From positions 129,118,915 through 129,182,914 of the forward strand of contig NC_133771.1 in the NCBI RefSeq assembly GCF_003597395.2: DNA of 64,000 bases, given 5' to 3'. The stretch's first letter is position 1. Each line of letters begins with the position of its first letter. Source of the DNA: Chelonoidis abingdonii. Lineage: Eukaryota > Chordata > Testudines > Testudinidae. The notes beneath the pieces were generated by a model. The model was not told where the DNA came from. It saw only the letters and a list, made by a program, of their open reading frames with translations, and ran no database searches. The translations under genes were made by a program, and so were the position numbers. This document shows positions 37,449-47,851 of this stretch, in pieces.

Positions 37449-40424
37449 GTAGCCATATCCTCCTCTCCCAACCCATTAGCCTGGAGCCCAGCTTTACCAC
37501 GCACAGGCAGTACAGTGTCTCTGAATCCCTTCTGTGAAGATATCCAACCACTGTGCAGTGGGAGTTTTCAGTGTCTGCCTCACTAATGGATGGATTTCTC
37601 CCAGAGACTACAAAACAAAGCAGTAAGATGTGAAGGTTTTATTGATGTGAGTTTGGTACAGCCACACAATTCATAATGGCAAAGACACTAGTAATGCAGT
37701 TCATCCCAAATGAGTGCCCATAACTGCTACCAGCTACACCTTGACATCACATTTTGTTTAGACTACTTATTTTGCAGAAAAGCTATTAGTATCCCCTTGT
37801 ATGGAAAACCCAGCAGTTTTGTTACCATCAGCCCAACTGCACATTGGAGGAAGGAAAAAAAATACAACCGCTAACCTTTGGAAAACTCAATTATAATCCC
37901 CTTATATTAAAGCTCAATGTTTGCCTCCAATGTTAGGAAGGAACAAGAGCTATGCACAATTGGAAATGGGAGATTCTCATTGCCTGTGCAATGAGATAAA
38001 GAACTCATTCCTAACCCTAATGGTCTGCAAAATATTGGCACTTAAACTTACTGCTATTTCTGGACTGAATGTTGCTCATCTTCAAACTCAGACCGAAGTA
38101 ATCAGGAGGGAGTGAGGAGAGAAAGGAAATATTTTTTTTGTCGATCTGGCTTTAATAAATGGTGGTTCTAATGGCAGGATGTTGGCAGTAGGCTCAGTGG
38201 AGGTGGATTCAGAGCCAGAGTGCAGCTGAGGCAGTCAAAAATGCAGGATAATTGTAATTTACCACTGGGCTTTCACTACCTCATGTGTGACATAAATCAC
38301 CCCTGTAGGAGTCAGGAGTCATTCATTCTCTGTGTCTACTCATTACTATGCTTCTATGCTGAGGCTGTCATCCAGGGATCCAGTTTGTGTAAGCTGGGAT
38401 GGTGAACACCTGTACAGAAGGGATAGACTGAGGCTACCAGCTTGTTTCATATAAGCCACCAAATCACCATCTGATGGTATGGACATTTCATTGCTTCTGA
38501 ATTTGACCTGGTGACCTAGAAATGAACAGCTCCAAAAGGCATTACCGATCTTGTCAGCCATCCCTTCACACAATGCTCCTGTTTCTGCCTCAGCAGGTGG
38601 TGTTCAAACCTGCAAACTGGTAGGTACTATTTACTTGTGGCCGGAATAATTTATCAGCAGTGCAGCACATCGTTCATTAAAGCAAATATTTGTTGGAAGA
38701 ACTGTGCTTATACAATATGGGTGAGTCTTATTGCTTTATGGAAAAGTGGTGACTCAGCCGAATCACATAGCTGGCTGTTCTAACCTTTGCAAAAATTGCT
38801 GTCAAGCAGCAGGATTTCTTGTAGAACTCCCTCCCCTTCTCCCACCTCCCGATGTACCCCTATACTTACAGCCATTATAAAAAATTAATCCCAAGGAACC
38901 TAGGATTTCCTAAGGCTAAAAGCAACAGCAGGCTCCCTGCACTCCTGCAGATACTGGTATTAGCCCTGGAAATGACGATTGCAGGTGTCAAAGGTTAAAT
39001 GTGTTTGCAGGAAATCCCTGCCTCTTTGCTCCCGTTCCCCTCAATGTCAGAGGTGGATAATGTTTGGAAGGACCCTCTATATATGAAGGCAATAAGTTAA
39101 TGTCTCCCCATCTCACATAAAACATGCTTACATGTCAGAGGCTTACAAGCTTTGGACTTTATGGCCCAATGTAGAATGGTGCTTGGGAGAAAAGCAGAGG
39201 ATTCTGCAGTGTTTATTATTATGCAGGATATGCATTTTAAAACATTGTGGACCCAGATTGTGTCTCACATAACTAGTGCTTCAGAAGTTTGCATAGTGCT
39301 TTTATACCATTCCTTCCCCCTCCCCCTGATATCTGTGTTCAATTGAGAACTGATTCTGAAGCAAGCCATTAAAGATCTTAGGAGCGCCACTTCTGTGAAG
39401 AGGTCAGTTTGTTCTTTCTGCCTAGTGATGCAAAACTCTGGTCTGCAGCTAGTAAATGCAAGTATTGGAAGCATTTCATGCTTTGTAACTTACCCCTTTC
39501 CTTCCGCTTATCCCCTCTCACACACCCCTTCCTTTAAAGTATACATTTTCTATTCGTGACAAGTCCAGAGTGACACCACTGCAGACCTTAACATTCTACT
39601 AGAGATAAGGTACAGCATGGGCAGTCTGGCTTGCATACAACGATCTGCTAGCCTGTCTTACCTCTCTCCTGGAGGAACTACCTTCCAAAGAAGAGAGAAA
39701 GAAGTTCAAGTCTCTTTTCTTATGTCAATACTTGGCTTTGTTGTTGATATAAGGTACCAATGTGATGGTGGGTTTGTGTGTGTGTGAGAGGGAGATGTCG
39801 ACAGTTAACTGCCAGGAACTGTCATGAGACTGTCAAATGTAATTTCACATATATAATCGTCTGAACAACCATCAGATGGCACTGACATTTGGTCCCTTCT
39901 GATAATGGTTAGGAACCAGATCTCTGAAAAGGCCCTGTATCCCGGTACCAGTTTTGTGAAGCACTTCCCTTGCCTTACCAGTTGCAGTACAGTTGGCTCC
40001 CTCAGTGTTTCTAGCTACCTTTTTGATCATCTAAATTACAATGAACAACAACAAAATCCCCACAAACCAGTGAGGTGGGGGGCACCTCTCTGCAGCCTGC
40101 ACAACTGGTTTTTCTTTCCGAGTTATTTCTTTTGTGTAAATTGAACTGTCAAATTTTCAGATAGTGGATAAAGGAATCAGAACCAATGCCCATTGAAATC
40201 AGTGGAAGTCTTGCCATTGTAACAAGTTAGTTAGCAAGCAAGAGGTCACCAAAGACATTTAAGAAGATGTGGAATTGATATTTCCTCTTAATTTCAATAT
40301 ATTTTTGTAAGCATGTTTGCAGAAATGGGCTTTTGAGGTGGGCAATGAATTTTTTGTGGGCTAATTATGTTCTGTGTGTGTAATTTATGGCCAAGGAGCA
40401 AGAGCCTTGGATAAATTAGGTGTA
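37449..40424. other. No gene recognised
   Basis: Unique-looking sequence without a domain-bearing frame. A short (TG)n run occurs at about 39774-39784. A decayed CCATTGAAATCAGTGGAAGT palindrome half lies at about 40191. Confidence 0.4.
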
Positions 40425-40440
40425 CCTCATCCAGTTCATC

Positions 40441-40725
40441 AAATGCCCCAACAACAACTATGTGGGTGAAACCAGACAATCACTGTTTACTCGAATGGAC
40501 TCACGCAGAAAAATGATAAAAGACAAAAATATCACATCATTCGTGGGTGAACACTTCACAAAGCAGTCACTTCATATCTGAACTTTCAGTCCTTGTCCTC
40601 AAAGGAAACCTGCATGCACCTTCAAGAGACACGCTTGGGAACTGAAATTCATAACTCTGCTAGATACTAAAAATCCTGGCCTCAATAGAGACACTGGTTT
40701 TCTGGCTCATTGCAACAATTTATAA
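40441..40725 (+). pseudogene. PLE GIY-YIG-type nuclease C-terminus, frameshifted
   Basis: Translation gives NYVGETRQSLFTRMDSRR near the start, fitting the YVG.T...L..R...HR pattern of GIY-YIG domains. VGEHF, a common second motif (V.EHF), follows at about 40543. After a frame change near 40578 there are LSVLVLKGNL and then ELKFITLLDTK and GLNRDTG, ending at a stop at 40723-40725. Together this matches the arrangement of PLE C-termini as I remember them. Stops and at least two frame changes show it is dead. Confidence 0.7.
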
Positions 40726-40776
40726 GACCCCTGCCTGATAATTGGCTGCTTCATTTTACGTGGTTTCCTACAGCAT

Positions 40777-40832
40777 AGAATCACAGAGACTTTGAGACAT
40801 CATCTAGTCCGGTCCTCTGCACTCAGGTGAAT
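40777..40832 (-). mobile_element. Short CR1 3' end inserted in the PLE
   Basis: AGAATCACAGAGACTTTGAG and CATCTAGTCCGGTCCTCTGC are the reversed CR1 3' end. AGCAT flanks it on both sides (40772-40776, 40833-40837). The PLE sequence resumes directly after it, so CR1 inserted later. Confidence 0.65.
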
Positions 40833-40910
40833 AGCATGTGTGAACCCCTTATGCTTAATCATCTGCCCAACTTATACTTAGCTCGGACACTCTGGTTACC
40901 TTCCCCAGAT

Positions 40911-40938
40911 CTGAAGAAGAGCTCTTTGGAGCTCAAAA
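40911..40938 (+). ncRNA. Hammerhead-ribozyme-like core, decayed
   Basis: CTGAAGA matches the hammerhead CUGANGA box. A perfect six-pair stem follows (GAGCTC, loop TTTG, GAGCTC), then AAAA where a functional ribozyme has GAAA. The change is what CpG decay would give. Stems I and III are not clearly formed, so this copy is probably inactive. Hammerhead motifs are known in PLEs of many eukaryotes. Confidence 0.45.
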
Positions 40939-41043
40939 GCCTGTCCCTTCCACCAGCAGAAGTGGCTCCAATAAAATATATTAATGCCTCACCTACCTTT
41001 TCTCTCATTAAAAAAAAGGAAGTAGTCAAGTCTCATAATGCTC

Positions 41044-41098
41044 CTGTAAAATGACTTGCCCCACATTGCACAGTGAGTCAGAGGCAGTACTAGGGATG
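41044..41098 (-). mobile_element. MIR/CORE-SINE fragment
   Basis: AAAATGACTTGCCCCACATT and CAGTGAGTCAGAGGCAGTAC follow the reversed MIR core. The MITE at 41100 follows directly. Confidence 0.6.
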
Positions 41099-41099
41099 A

Positions 41100-41279
41100 T
41101 ATGTCCACACTGGAGTTGGAAAGTGTAATTCCCAGCTCAAGACAATCTACCTGCACTAGCTGTGGTGGAGCTAGTCTGCTAACAATAAAAATATAGTCAT
41201 GGAAGCATGAGCAGCAGAACGTTCTAGCCACACTGAAGATGTATCTAGGGCTACACCTTCCAGCTCCAGTATAGACATG
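41100..41279. mobile_element. Palindromic MITE of ~180 bp
   Basis: The left arm ATGTCCACACTGGAGTTGGA, then AAGTGTAATTCCCAGCTC, matches the reverse complement of the right arm (CTACACCTTCCAGCTCCAGT, then ATAGACAT) with few changes. TGCACTAGCTGTGGTGGAGC lies inside. Target duplication unclear. Confidence 0.75.
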
Positions 41280-42157
41280 CACACAGTGTAAACTGCTCCA
41301 ACTGCCAGGCAAGCTACTTCCTTAATAGAAAAGCTTTTCAACAGATAATCATTATTTATTATTAATTAAAGCTATGGATATTTAAAACCTTCACAATTCA
41401 TTTTCTCTCCTTTCTTAATAGTTTCTTTGTTTTTTTTCCTTTTCCTGCAGCCAGAAACAGCCATCTGCAGAAAGCTGCACTGTCCTTAGATCATTGAAAA
41501 TATCCACTTCTCAAGGATAGTGATCAGCTAACTATTCTTTGTTTTTTTCTTCAGCAAATATTTTCTGCCCAGAGTCCCTGTCCAAACAAACAAAAATAAT
41601 ATTTTTTTAAAAAAGCAAACCATTTGTGATGCCTCATGTTCCCTGCTGGGACAGATTTCAAAAGCTCGTAAAATGTCAACAGCCTCTACAGTATCACTGC
41701 ATATTCATTAATGAACAAAAGCACTCTGATACACAGTCCTGACTAGCTGCAGACTATTATGGGCTCGCCATCTCCCCATCACTGTGTATCAGAGTGCTTT
41801 TTCTCTACACGTAGAGGAAGCACAGCATCTCTCTTTTCGTGCTTCAAAAAAACATATTTGTGCTATGTTCTATCCTCCAAGCAGTGCATTCCCTCTGCCA
41901 GCTAGCTGTGGGTGTACAGCCCTTCCTTGGGAACATGCTGTAACTGCCAAGTTCCTGTGTCTGTGATATCACAGAGGCCTTTTGCTCTGCGAAGCTGTGA
42001 ATGGGACCATTGTGAGGGACAGCTAGACATTTAAGATTCTAAGAGGGCTATGTTGCAGAACAGTGTGCTTAAGGAGGAAAATTACATGGCCAGGTAAAAA
42101 AAACTTCCTAAATTCCTGTTGTATGTGTCTGCTTTATTTCAAAGCAGCGCTGATGAA
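41280..42157. other. No gene recognised; one splice-acceptor-like site
   Basis: A long pyrimidine tract ends TTTTCCTGCAG at about 41450. The following frame is short with no known domain. CACTCTGATACACAG (41731) and CTGTGTATCAGAGTG (41782) form an inverted pair of 15 bases about 50 apart. Otherwise nothing specific. Confidence 0.4.
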
Positions 42158-42162
42158 ATTGG

Positions 42163-43243
42163 TGTGACCCTATGAGCCCCTTTATGCCAACTGGCAAAGG
42201 GCACACCCAACACACTGTTTTCACATTATCTAACCAAACAGTGTCTTGAAAGTTTCGTATAAAAACCAGTGACACTCTGGTCATTAATATTGTTGCATAA
42301 TATATGGTTCCTGTGTAAAAGATTATGTATGTGTGCTGGAAAATGTTCCTAAAATATGTTCAGGCCAAGCAATTTCAGTAGAGAGGGTAAACGAGTTTGT
42401 TGTAGACAAATGAATATTGTTTTGCCTGTTTGCCTGTGTTTCCAGTATAAACTGAGCAAAGTGAGGCCAGAGACCATGGAAGTACATTTACATCTAAGGT
42501 AAACAAAGTGATTAAGCCAATCAAAAAGGTAAATTGACCAGAAGATGTGGAAAACATCCTGGGTCTACACCTCTGAAGAAGAGAGGAACTTTGAATTTAT
42601 TTTTCAAAGAATACATTTCAAAACTTTACTGGGAAGGGGAGGAAACCCATCAATTATCCATCACTTAGGGGACAGAGGGGACAGCACCCTCTGATTCCAG
42701 GAATGCTGGATCCTCTTGCCAGAAGGGCTGGAGGCTTGCAGTACGTGAAAAAATTGCAGCTTGCTAAAGTCAAGTCTTAAACACTGAAAGTATGTTTTAT
42801 TTTGTCTGTTTCTAACCATTTTCTGTTTCTGTTATATCTGCTTAGTATCACTTAGATTTCTGTTCTTTTAAAATAAACTTATTTTTAATTTTCCTATAGA
42901 CCATTTCAGTGCTGTTACAGTGAATTAAGTGTGAGTCCTCAGTTAAACCAACTGGCTGGTGTGTGCACTGGCCCTTTGGAGGCAGCACACTTCATTTCTG
43001 TAAATGTACAGTGAGAGGGACTGGACACTACAGAGAGATGTCTCTGGAGAACTGGGGTTCACCGATTGTTGCTTGCAAGGCAAGGTAAAGACTGGCAGAG
43101 TCTTGAGGAGTTTGCTGGTGAAGCAGACAGACTGGTGTAGCAGGGAGCCGATGCACAGTCTAGTCTCCAGCAAAGCTCACGCTGAGTAAGGCAGGGGGGT
43201 GACACTGGCTTCCAGTTCTCGGTGCCTGGAGGAGAGCATCACA
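42163..43243 (+). mobile_element. Solo LTR, 1081 bp
   Basis: Starts TGTGACCC and ends CATCACA (TG...CA with an inverted TGTGA/TCACA end). Flanks are ATTGG on the left and GTTGG on the right, so the 5-bp target duplication differs by one base. A TATAAA lies at 42258-42263 and a polyadenylation signal AATAAA at 42872-42877. No internal retroviral sequence. Confidence 0.75.
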
Positions 43244-43864
43244 GTTGGGTATATTTTTTCAAGGCCTGCCATGTTTTTTTTTTTCCCACCAGCAGCTGAG
43301 GCTGAAATCTAAATCCAAATTAATGAAGCTGCTTCAAAGTTGAAGGGAGGAAGGGAAACCACAGCTGTGAGTCTCAGATCACTGGAGATTCCTGCTTCAA
43401 ACCCAGTCGATGTCGAATCTCTGGACTTATTTGATTTGGGAACAAGATTTAAAGTATCAGATTTGTAGGTTAGTGGGGGAGGAACATTAAAAAAATTACT
43501 AATTTCAGATATCATTTTCATCTTCCTATTTTCTTATACCATCTTTTCAAGCTGCAATAAAATTACCTGAAAACTGAATCCATCTTGAGGAAAACAGAAG
43601 AACTTGCACGACTGGCAAATTAATCTGCAAACAGCCCACAGTTCAGTGCATCTTATTTTATTTGGTCAATATTCAGTGAATGAGAGAGGTTCAGAACACA
43701 ATTTTTTTACTCATTTATTCATACTCCTTTTTTTTCAACGAAGAAAGACCCCCTTGTGATGTATTGCTCTTTTTTGAGAAGTATATTCAGACTAATTACT
43801 TTTTTCTAATGATGAAAACTTCAAGTATGGAAGTTTCTTGTGTGTTTGCAGATCAAGCTGGTCA
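43244..43864. other. No gene recognised
   Basis: AT-rich spacer between a solo LTR and a hAT element. No feature can be supported. Confidence 0.4.
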
Positions 43865-44467
43865 AGACAAAGCAGGGTTGTTTTACCCAATAGGCAGACT
43901 AAGCACATGCTGAGGGCACCAGCAAAACAGGGGGCACCAAAAAAAATGAGTTTTTTTTAAAAATTTGATATTTGATATTTCAAAAAGAGCATCGAAGTAG
44001 TCATCATGGGAAAAATCAGAACTTTGTTAGACTTCCTTACACTCCACTACACGCTCTTCCCCCATTTTTCTGTTCTCTTTTATTACTTATCCCCACCTAA
44101 ATCAAGGGGCCGTCCTACTAACGTAGATCAAAATAATGTGAGGAAATCAGATTCTGTCATGTATTGCAATAAATTTGTTTTATTATTGATATATTCTTCT
44201 GAGTTATATGTACTTGATTCTTTTTTTCTTTCATATATATATGCATATGAAATAGTGTACGTTGTGTAATTTGGTTTTGCTTTTTTTTTAAGTTCAGATA
44301 ACTAAGATAAGGGGCAGGATGAAACGTAACCAACTAAGTGGAATACTGAAACGTAAACTGGTGGAAGACAAGAAACAAAAAACTAGTGAAATTTTCCAAA
44401 ATCTCCCAAAGCTGACATTTTTTTTCAAATCAAATCCATCAGAAGCAACATCTTCTCTCATGTAGCA

Positions 44468-44650
44468 CAGACATCGTTCCAAAACCTCTAGATGTTTCAG
44501 AGACTGACCCTTCTTCTATTGGTGAAACAAACACCATTCCAGAACATGTGGATGTGTCAGAGACTGTAACTGATCATCCTATTCCTAGTGGTAAAACAGA
44601 CATTGTTCTCGAAGGTGTGGATGTGTCAGAGATTGAACCTGCTCATGCTG
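44468..44650 (+). repeat. Three ~60-69 bp tandem units inside the transposase
   Basis: Units start at 44468, 44528 and 44597, each with CA(G/A)ACA(C/T).(A/G)TTC near the start and GATGT(G/T)TCAGAGA(C/T)TG in the middle. The spacing (60 and 69 bases) keeps the reading frame. Confidence 0.75.
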
Positions 44651-45377
44651 TAAATAATAGAAGAAAATATCTAATACTCACTGGGAGGCACATACAGTGG
44701 CAACAAGTTCAGTTCTGGAGTCCTACTCAAAGATTGGGGATGCATTAGAAAGTATAGCTGAAGATCAATCACAAAAGGGAGAAACTATACAAAATGCAGA
44801 AAACATTGCAAACAAGATGCAAGGACTAGAGTTTGTATTCATGTTGACCATGTGGAATGAAATTTTACAATACTTTTACCACACAAGTCACACTCTCCAA
44901 GAAAAAGAATTGGATTTGAAAACATGTGCAGACCTCTGTCAATCATTGGCAGACCACTTACACACTTTGAGGAATGATTTCGAAAGATTTGAAGACATAT
45001 ATTTTGATATCTTGCCTGATACTAACTACAAAGAAGCCAAGTCCCGCAAGCAAATCAGGAAAAAACAAGCAAATGATAGCAATGCAACAGAAACAGCATT
45101 GAATCCTAGAGACAAATTTCATGTATCTACTTACTACGCTATAATTAATACACTTGAAGCTCATATGAAGAGGAGATCTGAAGTGTACAAAGAAGTATCA
45201 AGTAGATTTTCTTTTCTAAACTGTATGGACTTATCTGATGAACAATATTCACAAGGTTCCCAAAAGCTAGTTGACTCATACTCTGTTGACTTGAACATGA
45301 ATCTCTGTGGAGAGGTACGGTAGTTCCACAGTTATATGCATGCAAAGTTTAATGAAGTAGGAAAAATGAAATTGTCA

Positions 45378-46242
45378 TGTCATAAACAGATAGCTAAGGG
45401 TTAATGTCTATTTCACCTGCAAAGGGGTAACCAAACACCTGACCAGAGGACCAATCAGGAAACCGGATTTTTCAAAGCTCAGGGAGGGAATTTCTGGGTG
45501 TGGTGTCTTTGTCTCTCTGTGCTCTCTGGCTCTGAGAGTGAACTGTCTCTCTCCAAGCTTGCTAATCTCTGTTTCCAAGTGTAAGAACAAAGGTAGAAAG
45601 ACAATAGGTTTTTTATATTGTTTTTGTATTTACATGTGTGTAGTTGCTGGAATGTTTTAAACTGTATTTCTTTTTTTGGATAAGGCTTTGTGTATCATTT
45701 TTTTCTTTTAAGTCTATAACCCTGTATTATTGTCACCTTGATACAGAGAATATTTTATGTCTTTCTTTCTTTTTATATAAAGTTTTCTTTTTAAGACCTG
45801 TTGGATTTTTTCCTAGTTGGAACTCACCAGGGAATTGGTGGGGAGGAAGGAACAGGGGGGAAGGGAAAGTCTCCTTGTGTCAGAGTTGCAAAGCTTACTT
45901 TTGCAGGGACTCTGACTGAGGGTGAAAGAAACTTGATCTCTCTGTGTTTGCATTTCAAGGACTTCAAACACGGTATCTCCTAGTGTACCCAGGGCGGGAA
46001 GATCTGGAAGGAAGTAAAGAGGGGGAAGGGGAGTTGGTTATTTCCCTTTGTTGTAAGACTCAGGGCATCTGAGTCTTGGGGTCCCCCAGGGAAGGTTTGG
46101 GGAGACCAGAGTGAGGCAGGCACTGATTCCTGTCTGGTGGCAGCGCTTTCAGATCCAAGCTGGTAATTAAGCTTGGACGGTTCATGCAGGCACCCACATT
46201 TTGGACACTAAGGTTCAGAATTGGGACTTATGCTTATGATAA
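45378..46242 (+). mobile_element. Solo LTR nested in the hAT transposon, ~865 bp
   Basis: Begins TGTCATAAACAGATAGCTAA. The right boundary, near CTTATGATAA, is less certain. A GTCA on both sides (45374-45377, 46243-46246) is the probable target duplication. A TATATAAAG occurs at about 45775. No gag, pol or env sequence remains. hAT protein-coding sequence continues on both sides, proving that the LTR element arrived after the hAT. Confidence 0.75.
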
Positions 46243-46682
46243 GTCACATTGATCTTCATGACACAGTATTGAAAGGCAGAATACAATGTGTATTTCCAAA
46301 TGCAGAGATCGCACTACGTATTTTTCTAACATTGATGATTACTCACTCCTCAGCAGAATGCTCTTTATCTCAACTGAAAAGAATAAAAAACCCTCAGAAC
46401 AACGTGTCAGGACAGACGTGATTCACTTTCCCTGTTGTTTATGGAAGTGGACATGCTTCGTCGAGTCAGCTTCGGTCAACTTATCCAGAATTTTGCAGTC
46501 AGAAAATCTAGAAAGAAGCTATTTTAATTTCAGCATACATGTAAGTTTTGTGTCATTTCGAAAAATAAAATTTTATTTTTCAGTATAGTATTGTTTTTAT
46601 TTTGAATTACATATGTGGGGGGCACCATAATCTTTTCAGTGCTTAGGGCCTCTAAAGGTCTTAATCCGGCCCTGAGACAAAG

Positions 46683-47843
46683 CTATTGAAAGGAGGACTG
46701 CAGCAGCATAAATGAGATAGGAGGGAGCCATACTAAGCACCCCAAATGTAAATACATTTTGTACAGAAGCCCTGCCTATATTAAGAAATCATTAAAGATG
46801 CTGAGCTTGAAAAGTCTGGAGAGTACAAGGAGAACCATCCCCTTTATGCCTCCACACAGGAGTGGGGAACAAATATAATCCCTGCATTCTCTGGGGCAGA
46901 GCACGAGCTCTTTCTTTGTATCTCCTTGAAAGGCAATAAATCCTCCTTGAGGTAGAGAGGAGACAGGGCCAAAGCTCTGCCTCCCTACCCACCAGCCAGC
47001 TGAGCTGGCCAGGGGCACATGGACCTGCACCTGTTGAAGAAGTGTAACAGCAGGCATGCTGCTCTTGTGTAAGAGAGAACTAGGGAAGGAATTCTACCTG
47101 TTGTCCCTGTAGAGTGGTGCAGCTCTGTACTATTCTGTTCCTAGTACCTGGCTATGCCTTAAAGGGACAAAGGTGTCCAAAGCATAGACTGAACATGCAG
47201 TTTAAACTGTACCTCCTTGGTTTTATGCATTGTAGTCTTTGATGATGATTGCCTACCACATTATTTCTCAAAAATCCAATATGCAATTTCCTCTACAAAT
47301 TTAGATGTGTCTGGGGAATACTATGTTTTTGAGTCTTGTATTAAATTTTGTTTTGATAATCGTGCAATAGATCTGTGGACTTGTGGCCAAATCCTGAGTA
47401 TTTCCTGTTCAGTACTTTGGATTTAGTCATTAAACTTTTTCTATGATTCAGTTCTCTTCTCTCTTAGGTCTGTATCTTAATAATTTTTTTCAGCAAACGT
47501 ACTATATACATTTAAGAGGAGTTAGTTTAGTTTTGCAGACAGCTATACCGATGTGCAACAATTTATTATATTAAAATGTCAGATGCTGTAACTCAGAGAA
47601 ACCCACCCACAGATGTCTCTGAAAGACAAAGTCAATGTGGTCAATTTTTTAAACAAAATGAATTTTAAATAGTTACAAGTATGGCTGCTCTTTTGAGCAG
47701 CCCTGCCAATTTTTGTGCTTTTATAATCACAATTTGAATATTTTCAAAATATTTTTGCACTCCTTTGTTGCTGTGTGGGAGACCTGCACAAACAGGGGAA
47801 GTGACTGTCTGACAATAGAGCGGAAACCATGAAATTGACTAAA
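46683..47843. other. No gene recognised; one small hairpin
   Basis: Unique-looking sequence. GGCTGCTC and GAGCAGCC around a TTTT loop (about 47682-47701) make a perfect 8-bp hairpin without known role. No exon supported. Confidence 0.4.
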
Positions 47844-47851
47844 CACTAACT

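Larger units (their letters stand above)
40425..41007 (+). mobile_element. Penelope-like element (PLE), 3' part
   Basis: In order: a coding remnant for a GIY-YIG-like nuclease C-terminus (40441-40725), a 3' untranslated region interrupted by a CR1 scrap (40777-40832), a hammerhead-like core (40911-40938), and the tail ACCAGCAGAAGTGGCTCCAA, TAAAATATATTAATGCCTCA, CCTACC. The tail matches both arms of the element at 61807-62023. The 5' part with the reverse transcriptase is missing. PLEs use a GIY-YIG nuclease instead of the endonucleases of other LINE-like elements. Confidence 0.75.
44319..46420 (+). pseudogene. hAT transposase (ZMYM1-like), broken
   Basis: This would have cut and pasted its own transposon. 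An N-terminal basic piece starts at ATG 44319 (MKRNQLSGILKRKLVE, then LPKLTFFFK) and stops at 44465. A middle part has three copies of a VDVSE-type repeat (44468-44650). A 208-codon open frame (44697-45323) contains LEFVFMLTMWNEILQYF, the start of the conserved hAT core region in ZMYM1-like proteins. The C-terminal dimerisation domain (hATC) follows the LTR at 46250-46420 with FPNAEIALRIFLTL and SAECSLSQLKRIKN. Premature stops and frame changes make it a pseudogene. The 208-codon piece is not a host gene. Confidence 0.85.
43873..46674 (+). mobile_element. hAT DNA transposon, end-to-end, with exact 8-bp target duplication
   Basis: The left end CAGGGTTGTTTTACCCAATA and the right end TCTTAATCCGGCCCTG are the inverted termini (both CAGGG inwards). 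The octamer AGACAAAG flanks it exactly at 43865-43872 and 46675-46682. Inside is a decayed transposase (44319-46420) read on the plus strand. A solo LTR of about 865 bp (45378-46242) sits in the transposase region, so the hAT itself is about 1.9 kb. Confidence 0.93.

Noticed and set aside
40505..40560. Another hammerhead-like ATTCGTGGGTGAAC match
   Set aside because: It lies within the GIY-YIG coding remnant and lacks a CUGANGA box opposite; the similarity to 63896 is chance.
44697..45323. 208-codon open frame as a host ZMYM1-like gene
   Set aside because: It lies between hAT inverted ends with an exact 8-bp duplication, and its N- and C-terminal partners are broken. It is a transposase remnant.
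47682..47701. GC stem with TTTT loop as a terminator
   Set aside because: Rho-independent terminators are bacterial, and this is vertebrate DNA with no gene next to it.
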